Part shown: positions 12,015 through 25,130 of the stretch, piece by piece | Position numbering within the stretch: the stretch's first letter is position 1 | Layout: every line of letters starts with the position of its first letter | Assembly (NCBI GenBank): GCA_038373865.1 | Contig: JAXGGA010005554.1 | Coordinates: forward strand, 1 to 64,000 | Length of the DNA: 64,000 bases | Source of the DNA: Uloborus plumipes | Lineage: Eukaryota; Arthropoda; Arachnida; Araneae; Uloboridae | Direction of reading: 5' to 3' | The notes under the pieces: model-generated | What the model was told of the DNA's origin: nothing | Seen by the model: the letters and a program-made list of their open reading frames with translations, nothing else | Database searches by the model: none | Position numbers and translations under genes: made by a program

Positions 12015-12413
12015 CTAGCTTATTACCCGGCGTTACCCGGTATTGCATTATGCTTAACTTATTTCATGCTAAAATGAAATAGGTGAGTCTTAAATTGATA
12101 ATTCATTGTTAATCGTAATCTTTGTTGGAAAATACTCATATTTAAATGTGTTAAATTTTAACATTTGAATGCTTAAAGGCTTATCTCTATTACTCTATCT
12201 ATTTAAAATTGCAAGAATGGCCATTTTGAGACAAAAAATTTGAATTTTGTGCTTTTTGGATTTTTTTAAAATTTCAAAACCCCGCCTATGTGAATTCTAG
12301 TGCATCAAGGAACCTCTGTGCCACGTTTGAAGAAAATTCGACGAAAACTGGAATTTTATAAGGAACAAGCAAACATACAAATATACATACATCCATTTAT
12401 ATACATATAAAGA
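12015..12413 (-). mobile_element. Short non-autonomous Helitron
   Basis: On the minus strand it starts A|TCTTTATATGTATATAAATG at 12413 and ends ...GCCGGGTAATAAGCTAG|T at 12015, so it has 5' TC, 3' CTAG and an A/T host dinucleotide, as Helitrons do. The 3' subterminus carries the GGGTAACGCCGGGT block, as in the copy at 20641-23002. 399 bp, with no coding capacity. Confidence 0.7.
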
Positions 12414-15400
12414 TTTGCAGTTCCTGTGGGTTGCTTTGTGAAAAAGTAAGACATCATCTGTTACGTGGAATTTTCCAAACTTAACCAATTTTTGTCCTCC
12501 TAAATCAATGGTTTCGCTGCAGGCCGACATAGAAGAAAACTAATCGTCGGGGGCGAGGGTATTCACCTTGTGGGGGCCACACCTTGGCGAGTAAACAAAT
12601 AGCTTAATGAAGCACACCCCGAAAAGAGCACGATCATCGAAATCCCATTGTGAAAAGGCGTTCCGCATTTCCATCGTCCTACAACCAAACCATTTCGCAT
12701 TTTTTCCCTCCGCAACCATTCGCACACGATCCCGAAACTGATTACGGCCGCAGCAACATCGTCGTCTTGAGGCATATCCGATTAAAAATGCATTTAGAAT
12801 TCATACAAGGTGCTTAATTGTCTTCGGAAATATTGGATCGGTTGCGTGGGCGGAAAAAGCATTAATAAATCTAGAGTTGTCTTGTGCATGAACTGTAAGC
12901 AGGTGTGCAGGCCTTTGAGTAAGGAGAGGAGACACTTTCTTTCGTGGATTATGGGACTAGCTTGCAATGCTCTGCCTAACATAATGGTTGTATTTTTCCC
13001 GTGGTTCTTTGCTTATGATCATAGCCGAACATCCTTTACGGAATAATGGAATGCGAAACAAATGCTTCTTTATAGAATCCATGTATGAAAACAGGCAGAA
13101 ATCCTCTCAAAAGTTTTTTTTTCTTTTTTTTTATGACTCAAAAGCCTAAACCGCTTATATAGCGCGAACACATTCACAATCACAAAATCAGCTTCAAGCA
13201 AATACATCAGTCAACTCCAATCTACAACTCGAAGTCTCAAGGGACTGGCTAAAAATTTGAAACCTTCGAGTAATCGGTAGTTTGAATTTTCAGAAGTTTC
13301 CGTTCTAGCCCCCTCAAAATCAATTTTGATTTTCATTTTCAGAAATGGTGCATGAGTGATAGACTGTAACAGTTACAGATTGGATAAAACTAATTATTAG
13401 AAAAAAATAATCTTTACAAAAAATTATAATTTTATCAAGACACTAGAAAGGGAAATATTTTTGACGACTGATATTTTATCGTATGTTAAAAAGCCATTGG
13501 GTTGGAACACAGAGTACGACGTTTTCTATTTTACAGGTACTGTTGTAAAACATTTGCAAAATCTGATACTTGCTAATTAAATGGAAGTGTTACAAGTTAG
13601 AAAAAAAAAAGGTTGCCCCAAAAATGGTTGCATGAGAGGCGCTTAAGGACTATTAATTTCAGAAGAAAAGCTTTGAGAGCAAGAAATCCCACTCTTCTAA
13701 AAGTTTTCGAACGTTTAAGTTTTTTCCTTACAAACTGAAGAATGTTGAAAATAAGACGCTTTGAAGAAACTAATTTTCCTAAAATTTAAAAATTTAAACA
13801 TCTAAACCACTTCTGAAAAGCAAGGACATCAAAGGTCTAAATACGAAACACTGACTAAAAGAATCAACCACGCTTATTCTAACATGCAAAATAGTCGACA
13901 CAATGGCGCAAAAGTACTCACAAGTCTTCATTACTGAAAAAGAGAACAATGAAACCTGCTATAGTGTCCCACGAAAACATTTCTATTCAAGAAACAGGCA
14001 GAAAATATTTCAAGAGGTGTACGCTTACTCTTAACAGCCCTTATTACTTGGATAGATAGAAATATTTTTGAATGAAATAGTCGAGTTCAGCTTTCTCAGC
14101 AGAATTCTGCATCACACGCTCGATTCCGTTCCTTTTTGCATTTCCGAGACACGTGTTTTTTTACGTGCAAGCTTCAAAGAACATCACGTTATTCACTTTG
14201 CATTGAAGTGAAGAGCATACAGCTTCATTAAAAGGAACATATAATTTGATAACGTACTTATTTTAAGCGTCCCATTATCATTTTCCTTCCTGCTCTAGTG
14301 AGAAGATTGTGGTAAAAGCGAGTCTTTTCAAAATGTTTTCTACGGGAAGAATATTTTTCCAGTTTTTTTTTTCTTCTTTTTTTTGGGGGGGGGGGTCATA
14401 AGAAAGCTGAGGACATTGACAGGGGCACACGAACTTAAGTTTTCGGGAGAGTGAAACAGGTCTGTCATTTCGAATTTTTCCAGGGGGGATGGCAAAGGTT
14501 ATATATTCAATGTAAATTGTACCGAAAAACAGCAAAAAGTACTCTTGCTTATAAATAAATGCTAGGGTTTATTAATTTCTGGACTCATAATGATGTCAGT
14601 TGTTTCATGTAACTGCATTTGTTTTATAAAATAAATTATCACAAATTATACTTCTTTCTTCTTTTTTCATTATCACTCAATGCGTTCGATATTGAAGAAT
14701 CAATTTAAAATTCATTCTTAAAAATGATGTTTTGAAAAGGAAAAGAAAGAGAAAAAGGAAAAGAAACAACAAAAGCACATGCACTTTCACAACCTTAATT
14801 GTGTAAAAATATTCGAAAAGGTTGAAAAGTTTCAAAAAGAAAAAAAAATCTTCAGATCTGGTTATTGCAAGCTAGCCTTGATATTTTTAAAGTTTTATAA
14901 AGAGTAATATTTTCTGCATCGGGTGACGAACTGGCTCTTGGGGGAAACAGAGAGAAATATTTGGGGCAAAAAATAATAGGGCAAACAATGCTGACCATGC
15001 GGGTGGTCTAAAAACGTGCTGCGTACGTATGAATATTTGATTCATTTGGCGAGTTTTGGGACAACACCCAACTATCGTAAATATAGTTGTTCTCACAGAC
15101 CACACATAAACAAGCATTCGAAACTAATAATCGATTAATCACATGACTTCATTTATTGTTGGGAGCTCGCACAATGTGAACGTTTTGAGTGATTAAGAGA
15201 TTGTGAGCTAATTTAAAGAAATTTCAAGCAAGTGAGAATTTACATTTAAAAACAAAATCATTTACAAGAATGAAACACGCCCTAATAGTTCAGTAAAATT
15301 AGGTGCTGACCCCAACATTCAAAAAATAGAATCTGTTGCTGTGCTAAATTTTGTTCAATACCACTGTAAGAGATTAAATGATAAAAAGTTCAATAACTTT

Positions 15401-15860
15401 AACTTTCGGGTATGAGTAGGAGAGGGGGGAAAGTCAGAAACGGCAGGTTGTTACCTTATTTCAGCGAAGTTTCAAAACGTTCTTGTTTTTGTTTCTCCGA
15501 AAAATAATAATGTCTTCAAAGTTGAATGTGGTATAGGGGCAAGACTCACTAAACACATGTTCCAACCTACTTCTTTACTATAACTGAATATTTGTTATAA
15601 ATTATTAATAAACATATCTTTTTTAGAATAGAACCAACTTCAAAACTTCGGCTGGAAATTGCTCAAAAAAGTACAAAAAATTTTTCTCCTTGAATTACCA
15701 TCGATACAACTTTTAAACATGACTTTTGAAGTTGGCGTAAAAGCAATAGTTAGGATAATATGTAACTATAATTCAGTAACAAATTGTACATTTAATAGAT
15801 CCAAGTTCGTTAATAGCATTTGCATGCATTACACTGATGATAACCATATTTGTACAGCGG
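12414..15860. other. Intergenic; one stretch of balanced composition
   Basis: No gene recognised. About 12540-13040 is less AT-rich than its surroundings and free of obvious repeats, so it is a candidate for unique or regulatory DNA. An 11-nt poly-G run lies near 14384-14395. The remaining frames lack motifs. Confidence 0.4.
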
Positions 15861-15863
15861 TAT

Positions 15864-16104
15864 AATTGAATCGATTATTTCGAAAAGGTAACATCTCGGT
15901 TTTTTTTCAAAATCAATCTTTTAATGGCATTCTGTTATTAACGTATAAACATGTTATTCTTGTGAAAATGGAACATCTCTGCAGTTCTATCATTGCAATA
16001 ATTAGCCCTTTTAAGCTTCTTCGTTTTTTATAAATTAGTTTTTTTGCTCCCTGAAAAATTTTAAATTTTAGAGATATTCCCTTTTCGAAATAATCGATTC
16101 AATT
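15864..16104. mobile_element. MITE-like inverted-repeat element
   Basis: 34-nt inverted arms, AATTGAATCGATTATTTCGA at 15864 and its complement ending at 16104, separated by 173 nt of AT-rich sequence. The arms contain a TTCGAA palindrome. No clear target duplication, so the class is unknown. Confidence 0.55.
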
Positions 16105-17150
16105 GTTTTGTTCTTAATTTTGAATGATTTTCTTCTAAAAAATGTTGGCAAAATATGACTAGTTTAATATTTTACTTATCGCTTTCGTACAGACTTAAAA
16201 AGTTATGTTTAAGAGTAGTATCGATAGCGTTCAAACTATAAAACTTTTTTTTTTTTTTGGCGTTTTTAGAGCGATTTGAAGTTTTTTATTTATTTATTTT
16301 TTTCTTTTTGACAAATATTTTTATTTTATTCTTTTTCGTGCCAATGCACTTGAGAAATAGTGTGATGTTTCCATTACAAGATTTTACCTTATTTTTTATG
16401 TAAATGCTCCCTAAACATAATAAATAAATATAAAAAAAATATCAACGCGTCTAAAATGTTAGGCGCTTGACCGTAAAAACTAATTATTGTTCCTCTCTCG
16501 GGTTTATATCTGCACTATAACTGTGAAACGAGAGAAGGCGGATGAAAAAAGTATTAATTTCCCACTCTCCGCACTTTTCCCTTATGACTGTCATAGTACG
16601 GCGCTATGGACTTTTTTCCCATTTAGCTTTTGCAACAATGGTTAAATGAAAACCATTAAAATTATTTTGTGCATGAACTATTATGCAATAAACGTTAATA
16701 GAATACTTTTTAAAGTATTTATGTAACGGATACTCATGATGGCAGGCCTTGCTAAAACAAACTATTTAGCACTAGATTTGTTAGAAAACGTTTAGAAATG
16801 ACTGAGATATATGTTTACATAAATGAAAGCGTAAGCCTTATTTGATAAACATAAAATAAATGAAATGCCTCAACAGAAGTGTATAAAAAAAAATAGTGAA
16901 AATGTTGTCTTCGTGTCTATGAAGACGATGCAAAATTTCTAAAATTAATACACCTATTTTAAAGTAATCGAATACAATTTAATCGGAACCATTTAAATAT
17001 TAACGGCTTCCCATAATTTCGATTATGCATTCTTTTTTTTTTTTTTTTTTTTGGCAACAGTTAAAAAAAAATCGACAGGTATGATGACAAAGAAAACAAT
17101 TTGAGAAACAGTTTTTACAAAAAATTTTAAAATATCGGTTAAAAAAAAAA
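16105..17150. other. Intergenic, low-complexity AT-rich
   Basis: T-rich runs near 16245 and 17030-17052; no gene or element termini recognised. Confidence 0.4.
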
Positions 17151-17154
17151 TAAA

Positions 17155-17405
17155 AAATATGCTTTTAGAGTTAATCAAAATATTTCATAATACCCTGATT
17201 TTTCTCTCTGATTTTCAAAACTATTGAATATCCGCTAAGTTTACATGCACTTATAATACATCAACATGTAAATCTTGTTTAGTCTTTAGCATTACTAATA
17301 GTGTTAAATATATTACTGTTATATTTGTAAATAACGTGAATTGTATCTTTTATTCGGAGTTGCATACATACATACAAACCCACATGTGAAACTAATAAAA
17401 GCGTA
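17155..17405 (-). repeat. Reverse copy of the TCTGAATAAAAGATAAA dispersed repeat
   Basis: Carries the complement of the blocks at 8305-8890: GTATCTTTTATTCGGAGTTG, CATACATACAAACCCACATG and GTGAAACTAATAAAAG. Confidence 0.6.
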
Positions 17406-18097
17406 TTGGGAAAAGTGATAAAATTCTTTTAACAGACAGGACATTTAAAAATCGTTTCTTTCCCCGTGTCTTCCGAAACGCCACTCATCCCTCACTAGAA
17501 CTCTGGAAAGATGCGAAAACGCGATCACATCAAAGTAAATGAAAATTCGCTCCCTCATTAGCTGAAAGCCACATCTTTATTTAATAAACCGTTCGCGGCT
17601 TTTCAGCAGACCGTGTTACGTCTGGGTAATTGAAAAGACCTCAGGTGGATTGATGATAGGCATTTCCCTTAACGATGCGGACGTGCTACATTGTTGTGGG
17701 AATTTCGGAACACAGCGAATAACCTTTTGACACGCCGCTTCTTTTGCTCACCGAATCTTTTTAATTCCACTATTAAATCTTCATTCATATTTTTCTATAG
17801 TCGGAGATTCATGGCAATCATTAGCATCAATGATTTTTCTCTTACATCTATCTTTACAGTGCATTAAAAAAACCGCTGCTGATCAGAACAATATTTATGC
17901 GAGGCAACGCTATTGCTGTATCGAAACAGTGTGCTTTATCAGCTGTATGTTGTTTGTGTATTTTGCAATTGTTTTGTATTTCCACTTGCAGGGGCCATGA
18001 TAAAAAGAAAAGTGAACAAAGAAATAATAACTTTTGTAACATGAAAAAGTTCAGGGGAACCGATGATTATCGCTTCATAAGGATTCTCGCTTCCCAA
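17406..18097. other. Intergenic, mixed composition
   Basis: About 17450-17760 is less AT-rich and looks unique, but has no frame or motif I can assign. Confidence 0.35.
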
Positions 18098-18381
18098 CAG
18101 TGGCGTAGGAAAGGGGGTGGTATCCGGGTCCGGACCCTGATACCAAAAAGAGACCTCGAAAGACCCTGAAGCTCAAAATTAAACTCAAATCATGAAAACT
18201 GAAGTTATTCCATTCTATTTAAGATACTCTTTTCATCATCTAATCAATTTTCTGTATTTATGACTGTCTACATAAAACTGAAATCAAACTATAGATGCTT
18301 CTGTTTACCTCTTGCAACAGGTCAAAGTTGGGTATTGAAAGGTTGGACACCTCCATCGAGGGTTTTCTTGCTACGCCAGTG
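18098..18381. mobile_element. hAT MITE, near-perfect 8-bp TSD
   Basis: 284 bp. The left end CAGTGGCGTAGG matches the reverse complement of the right end (CACTGGCGTAGC). It is flanked by CTTCCCAA on the left and CTTCCCAG on the right (7 of 8 identical). Confidence 0.65.
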
Positions 18382-18588
18382 CTTCCCAGTACAGCACTTA
18401 GTCCGAAATTCGGAATCGACGTATCCAAATTTCGGAACATTACTATTTTATATCATATTCCCTTTTTACTTTCTACAAGGTGAAAGAAAACCATCGTGAT
18501 GTAAGAATGTTATGGGAGTATAGGAGAGAAAAAAATTCATCCTGTCATTCGCGATATCATCATATTCCTAAACTGCACAATTAGGATA

Positions 18589-19224
18589 CACTAAAAAATA
18601 GATGTTTTACAATACAATACAGCTAATTTTATAGAAAAAAAAAGCTTAAAATTTGCTAATTTTACAGTTATGAACTGTAAAATTGCTCATTTTATACTAA
18701 TAAACTAAAATTGCTAATTTTGCAGTTTATTACTGTATATTTTACAGTTTTATACTGGAACCTCCGTCGTCAGTGTTATACTGTTGTTTCTACACTATAA
18801 TACAGTTAATTTTGAGGCAATAATCTGCAAAATTGAGGTGATAAACTGTAAAATTGCTGCTTTTACAGTAATAATCTGTAAAAATGCAAATTTTACAGTT
18901 TTTTACTGTGCATCGTACAGTTTTAAACTTTTCTCCATCGACACCCCACCTTTTAGCATTTCGCCTTAGGTTCCACCAACCGGAGGCCGGGTGCGATGGT
19001 TGTTAGTCGCTAGCTACGGACGTTGTGATGCTTATTGCGTCGGCGAAGGTCCCCAACCTTTCGGTTGGGAGTTTAATCCTTAATGTGTGAACCTCGCGCA
19101 TCGTGACTTGGGGTATTTCTCACCTCACCCTGGTTATGCGCCCTGGTTCCCCTACAGTTTTAAAACTGGAACCTCTCTGCTGCCAGTATTATACTGTAAT
19201 ATCAACACTTTATTTTTTTCAGTG
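18589..19224. mobile_element. TA-flanked DNA element with CTGTAAAATTGC array
   Basis: Ends CACTAAAAAATA and the reverse complement CACTGAAAAAAATA, both next to TA (18587-18588 and 19225-19226), as in Tc1/mariner-class insertions. The interior holds many alternating copies of TTTTACAGT and CTGTAAAATTGC in both orientations, and the inner block ACTGGAACCTC occurs on both sides (about 18754 and 19168). A less AT-rich core (about 18940-19150) separates the halves and may be a further insertion. Confidence 0.55.
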
Positions 19225-20089
19225 TAGAATATGACTTGCAAAGTTTCAGCTTCATCGAATATTAACCAGTGTGTCAATGAGGATAAATTTGAGAAAAACT
19301 GCAATTTTTAGTTCAAAAAAAATTTCAACTCTGTAACACCAAAATTAATCATCCTAGAAACTTAGTTCTTGTCTCATTTAGTAGGTGACTCCATTTCACT
19401 TTGCCACGTTATTTCACTTTACCACACATAAATACTAATACAGTATTATTCAAAGGTATACCCCCATTCATAGAAATACTTTTACCTCTTTCATTATCAT
19501 GTGATTAGAATTTTAATTCAAGAAAATAAACATAGGAAAATAAAAAAGAGCACCTCTTGAGTAGGGATGGACCGGATATCCGGTAACTATCTGGTATCCG
19601 ACCTATCCGGCTGATATTTTAAGTATCCGGTATTTCCGGATATCCGATCCGGCTGACCGCCCCGGATACGGATATCCGGAAGATTTTTGCAGGATATCCG
19701 GGAAAGTATCCGGTGTTGATGTAGGAGATATCCAGAATTTGTGAGGGTTATCCGGTTTGATGTGAGGACCTAATTGAATTTTTTCTTTTTTACGAAAATC
19801 CCAGTTAAAAATTTCATTGTTTGATAAACCTTTTAGATCATGTAATTACTTTTCATCTTTCCTTTTTACCAATTTTTGCTTCTAAAACAAAAATTATATG
19901 TTATTCTTCCGACTTTGTAGTGGACATAGAAGCATTCTGCATATTTGATTTTTCACAATTTCCAGATAAAGTATGATTGTCTTCAGTTTTTCAAAAATAT
20001 TTTAGTTAAAATATTTAGAAAGAAAAAGCTACAAACCTTCAAGGATTAATGTGCGACAAAAGGTTGAAAAAAAATTTACGATCATATCA

Positions 20090-20640
20090 TCTATATACAT
20101 AAAAGACAACTTTTGAAAACGTATGTCCGGGGTAATCTTCCAAACTACTGAACCGATTTTAACCATTTTTTCACCGTAGATAGCTACAGTAACAGGGAGC
20201 AGGATAAGCTATAATTTATTTAAAAAAGCTTAGTTTAAAAAAGTTATTATGGAAAACAGTTAATTTTATGTCATTTTCCCATTAAATGATTAAATTTTCA
20301 ACCCATTGTTGCAAAAATTTGGTGCCATGCAGCAACAATATTGATTGTAATCATATTGAAAATTTTGAACCAAGGCTTCTCTGGAGTAAGTATGGAATTT
20401 ATTGCCTTCTAAGGATTTTTATATTTATCTGACCCAACAGTCGCTAACGGGTGAACTTAAAAAAAAAAAAAAAAATGATTTTGGCAATAGTTAGAGTCAA
20501 AAAAAATTTCTAAATTAGGTACATAAGATGTTTTCATCTCACCAATGTTGTCACGAGGATAGAAACTAATAATAGGACTTATTTAACGAGCAATATTTGG
20601 AAATGGTTAATTTCAGTGCGATTGATACTGTAAATATATA
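20090..20640 (+). mobile_element. Helitron 5' portion (3' end not identified)
   Basis: Starts A|TCTATATACATAAAAGAC and continues with ACTACTGAACCGATTTT, a typical Helitron 5' subterminal layout. Another Helitron begins at 20641, so this copy is probably interrupted or truncated there. Confidence 0.45.
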
Positions 20641-23002
20641 TCTTACTACTATTATATACGCGAAAGTTTGTATGGATGGATGTATGGATGGATGTATGTT
20701 TGTTCCTCTTTCACGCAGAAACTACTGAATGGATTTTGATGAAACTTTTACCATAACGTAGCTTATACATCAGAACTAGCTGCCAGGGCAGCTAGATTAG
20801 CTTCCTGCGGCATGTTGATGCATAACGCGTGCCCCCTCTCTAACTTTTCCCTCATTCTGAACTTATATTATTTAGTATAATTTAATGTTCATTAGATTTA
20901 AAGACATACCACGCACGTGACCCGGCATTGCACGGGCACTTCGTGCCTTGAAAGTAGTGAGGAAAATTTCAAGAAAGTACTCCCCGCCAAGGCGGCTCGC
21001 TAACAGGCGCTTCACGCCTTTACTTTTTTCCTATATAAAAAAATCATTCGAATTATTGAGATGCTTCGCGCTTTCAAGATGGTAAGGAAAGTTTCAGTAA
21101 GTTCAGCTCGCTCAAAGAAAAAAAGCAGACATAGATACTCATTTTTTAATATAAGTAGATGACTTTTCAACAAATGAATGTTCCAAAATATTACAAGTAG
21201 CTAGCGATAAAAATACTATGTAAGTTGCCCGCTTATGAGTTTCGTGTTTGATTTAGTTAAGCCTTTATTCAAAATTCTCATTATCATTGTTATCACTGTT
21301 TCATAGGTTTGGCAACCGCGTTTCAACAATGGATTTCATATTTAATCATTTATTAGGCTTAATCGCTTTAAATTTGACTACTTATTAATTGATATCTTCG
21401 CTAATTAAAATCGTATAATTATATAAATTGAAACTAATAAAGCCTGAAAAATTTCCTATCTATCGGTACCTGGTTCGACTTTCAGTTCATTGGCGTTCAG
21501 GAGAAAGAAGCGTGACATAGATAGAAAGATACTCAGTTTTTAATATAAGTAGATAACACATAGGCTATAATTTATAACGATATTCAAAAAAGTTCAATCG
21601 ATAGCGCCTTTTCCATTCCAAATTAAGGTACATATTTCTCATAAATCAAAAGGCATTGACCAAACTAATTCAGTATTTAGTGTATCATCTCAACTCCCTG
21701 TCAAAAGCTAAAATTGCGGGCATCATTTCTTTCCGTATTTAATGTTCAAGGCTTTTCTCAAGTCAAATCATGAAGCGTTTTTTTCCAGCTTCATGGGGAA
21801 TATCCAGGCTTTTACCATGATTTGTATTTAAAACGTTTTGTAGTCTTAGTTCTGTAAGTAGAATATTTATCCTTAAGCAATGTGTTTCTTAATGTGCATT
21901 GCTGCGTGAAAATATTATTTTTTTAGAATAAATTGTATTCCTTTATTAGTAAATTGTTCACTGTATCAATTAGTTTCACAAGTTTCGTAAATTTGTCGGT
22001 CCTGCTTAATCGGGTAACGGATAAACAAATAAAATATCCTGGAACTGGATATTTCCCATGCCATATAGACGCAATGCTAAAGATTCCGCTTTATCGAATT
22101 CTCCGCTTAATCAAATAATATTTCTTGGAACCGACAGTATGTGTTTTAGAGTATCGATGATGTAATCGCTTGAAGAGATTAGCAACTAATAAATGGATTG
22201 GGTTCATTATTTTCCAATTTAATGGAACTTTAAATACAACTTTACGGTATTTTCAAAAATTTTTTGCGCTGACTCGGCGGGTACTTACAATTGGTCGCTT
22301 AGAATCCAATCGAACAGGTATCTTGCCAAATTTGTTGCAAGAATATTATAATAACTAAGATTATGGGAAATTTTTTCAACTGACGCCAGTTTTGGCGCCA
22401 AAGACTATGTAATAATACTTTACTTCTTATACGAAATAACTAAAATAAAACGATTGTTGTCTGATATTTGTAGACTGCGCCAAAATCTTAATCATCGAGT
22501 TAATACTCCCACAGTTGAAGAAAAGTTCAGTTTTTTTTTTTTTTTTTTGCCGATTCCGTACGTAGTCATTAAAAAACTTTTAAAACTTACGTCAAACGTT
22601 AAGTAATCCGCATACGAAATTAATCAACCCCCAAAACTAAAATTACCATTAATTGTGTTTTTCGCACAAATAATTGTCAAATGCTGCCTACTAATTTCGA
22701 AATGACTTAGGACAAAAACTTTTAAAGTCATTTCATGGTCAGCAATATTTTCTCAGTATTAAATGACAATTTTTCTTTGACAAAAATTACTGACTTAATA
22801 ATACTTAAGCATATTTTCATAAAGTAGGGAGGGGAGCAAAATTATCCTAGGTATCCCAAAACAGTTACCGCAAATTTAGCGACATTTTAAATCGTCAAAG
22901 CGGTACGTTTTGAGTTCTTTTAGTTTAGGGGAAAAAAAATGCGATTAATAATTGTTTCTCTATATTTTTACTGGCCCAGGCAACGCCGGGTATTTTTGCT
23001 AG
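20641..23002 (+). mobile_element. Non-autonomous Helitron, copy A
   Basis: 5' A|TCTTACTACTATTATATACG; 3' ...CCCAGGCAACGCCGGG then TATTTTTGCTAG|T. The 3' sequence folds into a hairpin (CCC/GGG plus GGC/GCC with one bulged A, loop AAC) 10 nt before CTAG, and the host bases are A and T. It shares long colinear stretches with copy B at 29196-30912 in inverted orientation. No Rep/helicase coding was seen. An insertion of about 770 bp (20776-21546) is present here and absent from copy B. Confidence 0.8.
20776..21546 (+). mobile_element. Insertion within Helitron A, possibly LINE 3' tail
   Basis: Copy B is continuous across this point, so these bases are an insertion. The tail TTTTTAATATAAGTAGAT occurs at its right end and again near 21145-21165. 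That suggests two retro-insertions, or one retroelement with a duplicated tail. No coding motif recognised; the class is inference. Confidence 0.45.
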
Positions 23003-23468
23003 TTAGTTCATAAAAATTAATCGCAGTAGCTTTTAATATAAATTCTCAAATTATTTTATTGATTGAATTCTTTTTTTTTTAGTTTTTGTACTTCTAACAA
23101 AAATTTCGATCTGTTACCACCCAATGATGTTGTAATTAGACATTTTTTACTTTGCCACAATTATTGCGCTTTATTATAATTGAAAGTAACATACAATAAA
23201 TAACCTATCTAACATTGGCGAAAGAGTTCTTCTAGATAATATCTCTCCCCATGAATTGTCGAAACTTAGCCATGCTTTTTTTTTTTTTGAAAGAGTTTGA
23301 ATGTGTGTAAAGAAATTTTGAATCTTGCACTTTGTTTCATTCTTTCTTTTTATTTTGTAATCCCTTCCTTTCAGAAAAGATATTTCTCTGCTATTAGAAT
23401 CTGTTCACGTCTGTCACACCGCTCCGTAACTCCTCGAGAACATGTTGAGCATGACCCTCAATAACATT

Positions 23469-23642
23469 CAATCGAGTCTCGATAACTCGAAGCTTTATAA
23501 ACTCTAATATACCTTTATTTAAAAGTTTTTATTTGGTTCTAAATTCTTGAAAAGACGGTAGGAACTGCTTGTAACTCGAATTATCAATAACTCTAAGCTT
23601 TTAGCCGGTCCCTTGGGACTATGAGATATTGAGACTAGACTG
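23469..23642. mobile_element. Short pogo-like MITE
   Basis: The left end CAATCGAGTCTCGATAACTC resembles the reverse complement of the right end CAGTCTAGTCTCAATATCTC. The interior has CTCGAAGC and CTCGAATTATC repeats typical of pogo/Tigger-type termini. TA is present only on the right. Confidence 0.45.
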
Positions 23643-23644
23643 TA

Positions 23645-25130
23645 TTTAAGGGGTTAATTTGCATCTTTAGAAAGTGTATTTTGTTTTTTAGAATTTTAGT
23701 AAAACTTTAAGTTAAATATTTAGATATAAGTTTAATAATTTATTTTTTGAAGTGAACATGTTAAGAATAATTTTTAATAATAATAATAATATATCGGTCA
23801 TTTCAGCGAAAATGGTACAAATCAATCCCGATACTTCAGAATTTTGGTAATTAATTTTAATATTTACCACCAATTAATTGTATTTTTTTATTTGTTCTAC
23901 ATCTAATTGTGTGTAACCAACTATTACTTATTTAGGCATAAGCCATTTATAAAGGACTCAAAAAAAAAAAAAACTTTGGCAAAAGAAGGAAAAAATGATC
24001 TGCCCCAGCTTCAAATTGCTAGGACTTAAAATGCAATTTAAGATTAAGCTGAAATGCAACAACAAAATCATTTGCAATGCACAGCACAAAAAATGCTTCT
24101 GACACCCTTTCTGCTGATTTTTATGCATGTAAACAAAAAAATCTTGGAAAAACACTTATTTATCTTTGTTCCTAGATTTTTTATGTTTCAAACTGTCCAC
24201 TCTGTTACAATCCTTTCCGAAATAAAATAAGCAATTGCATTCAATGTGATATTTTTTTTAAAGAAGTACAAGTAATGTATCTGTTGTAATTACTTTGATA
24301 CATTGAATTATATAATCAGCAACTAAGATAAGCCTAAAATTCTTTGCTGATGATAGTAAATTTGCACTGTGGGATGTCCGCTCTGTTACAGTTGCATTAA
24401 TGGTGCAAAAAATATTTTTTCTTGAAATTACACACAGAATTAGTTTTAGGATGTTTAGTTCATTTTATACTTGTTCTGTAATTAACTTTTCTTTACGATT
24501 AGAAATATATTTTTCAATCCTCATTTGTCTCCTCTGTTACACAAAGTGGCCAAACTGTTCAAAACCCTTAATGAATGTCTCATATACAAGCCATTTACAC
24601 TTTATTATGCACAAATAAATAGAGAATAATTTTTAAAACAACGATTAGTTGGCGAAAATTACTTCATTTGATAAACTTAACTCGACAATTTCACACATGA
24701 TTTGTACCATTTTGGCTGGAATAACCCATAATTATAACATTTGCATCTAAGAATGTATCTTTTTTTTTCAAAATGAAGTTGAATTTCGAGGTGATTATTT
24801 AAGAATTAGTTTATTAATTTGTTTTTAAAACAGTGAATGTATTTAGCATGACTCTTAAAGTATTTAAAATGATAATTTGCTACTTTTAAGAATGTGTATC
24901 TTAACTTTTTGGAACTAAAGTAAAATTTCAAGTTGATTTTTTAAGTATTAGTTTACTCATTTGTTTTTTAAAAAGTGAACAACTTCAGCATAACTCTTAA
25001 AAATATATTTAAGCTGCTGATTTGAATCTTCAGAAAATATGTACCTTTGTTATTTGGAGTTATATAAAATGTTTAAATGATTATTTGAGTGTAAGTTTAT
25101 TATTATTATCATTTTTTAACACACTGGTCC
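23645..25130. repeat. Degenerate ~150-bp AT-rich tandem repeat, split by an insertion
   Basis: A unit containing AGAATGTRTCTT ... AAGTTTATTAATTTGTTTTT ... AAAGTGAAC ... CTCTTAAA recurs near 23650-23790, 24740-24880, 24881-25030 and 25031-25120. Copies are strongly diverged. The first copy is separated from the rest by the TA-flanked element at 23794-24728. Confidence 0.6.
23794..24728. mobile_element. TA-flanked inverted-repeat element with CTCTGTTACA repeats
   Basis: The left terminus TCGGTCATTTCAGCGAAAAT and the reverse complement of the right terminus (TGGGTTATTCCAGCCAAAAT) continue into a shared GGTACAAATCA, about 31 nt in all. TA lies at 23792-23793 and 24729-24730. Inside, TGTCC-CTCTGTTACA-like blocks recur near 24193, 24375 and 24526. 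No transposase frame. Confidence 0.6.
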
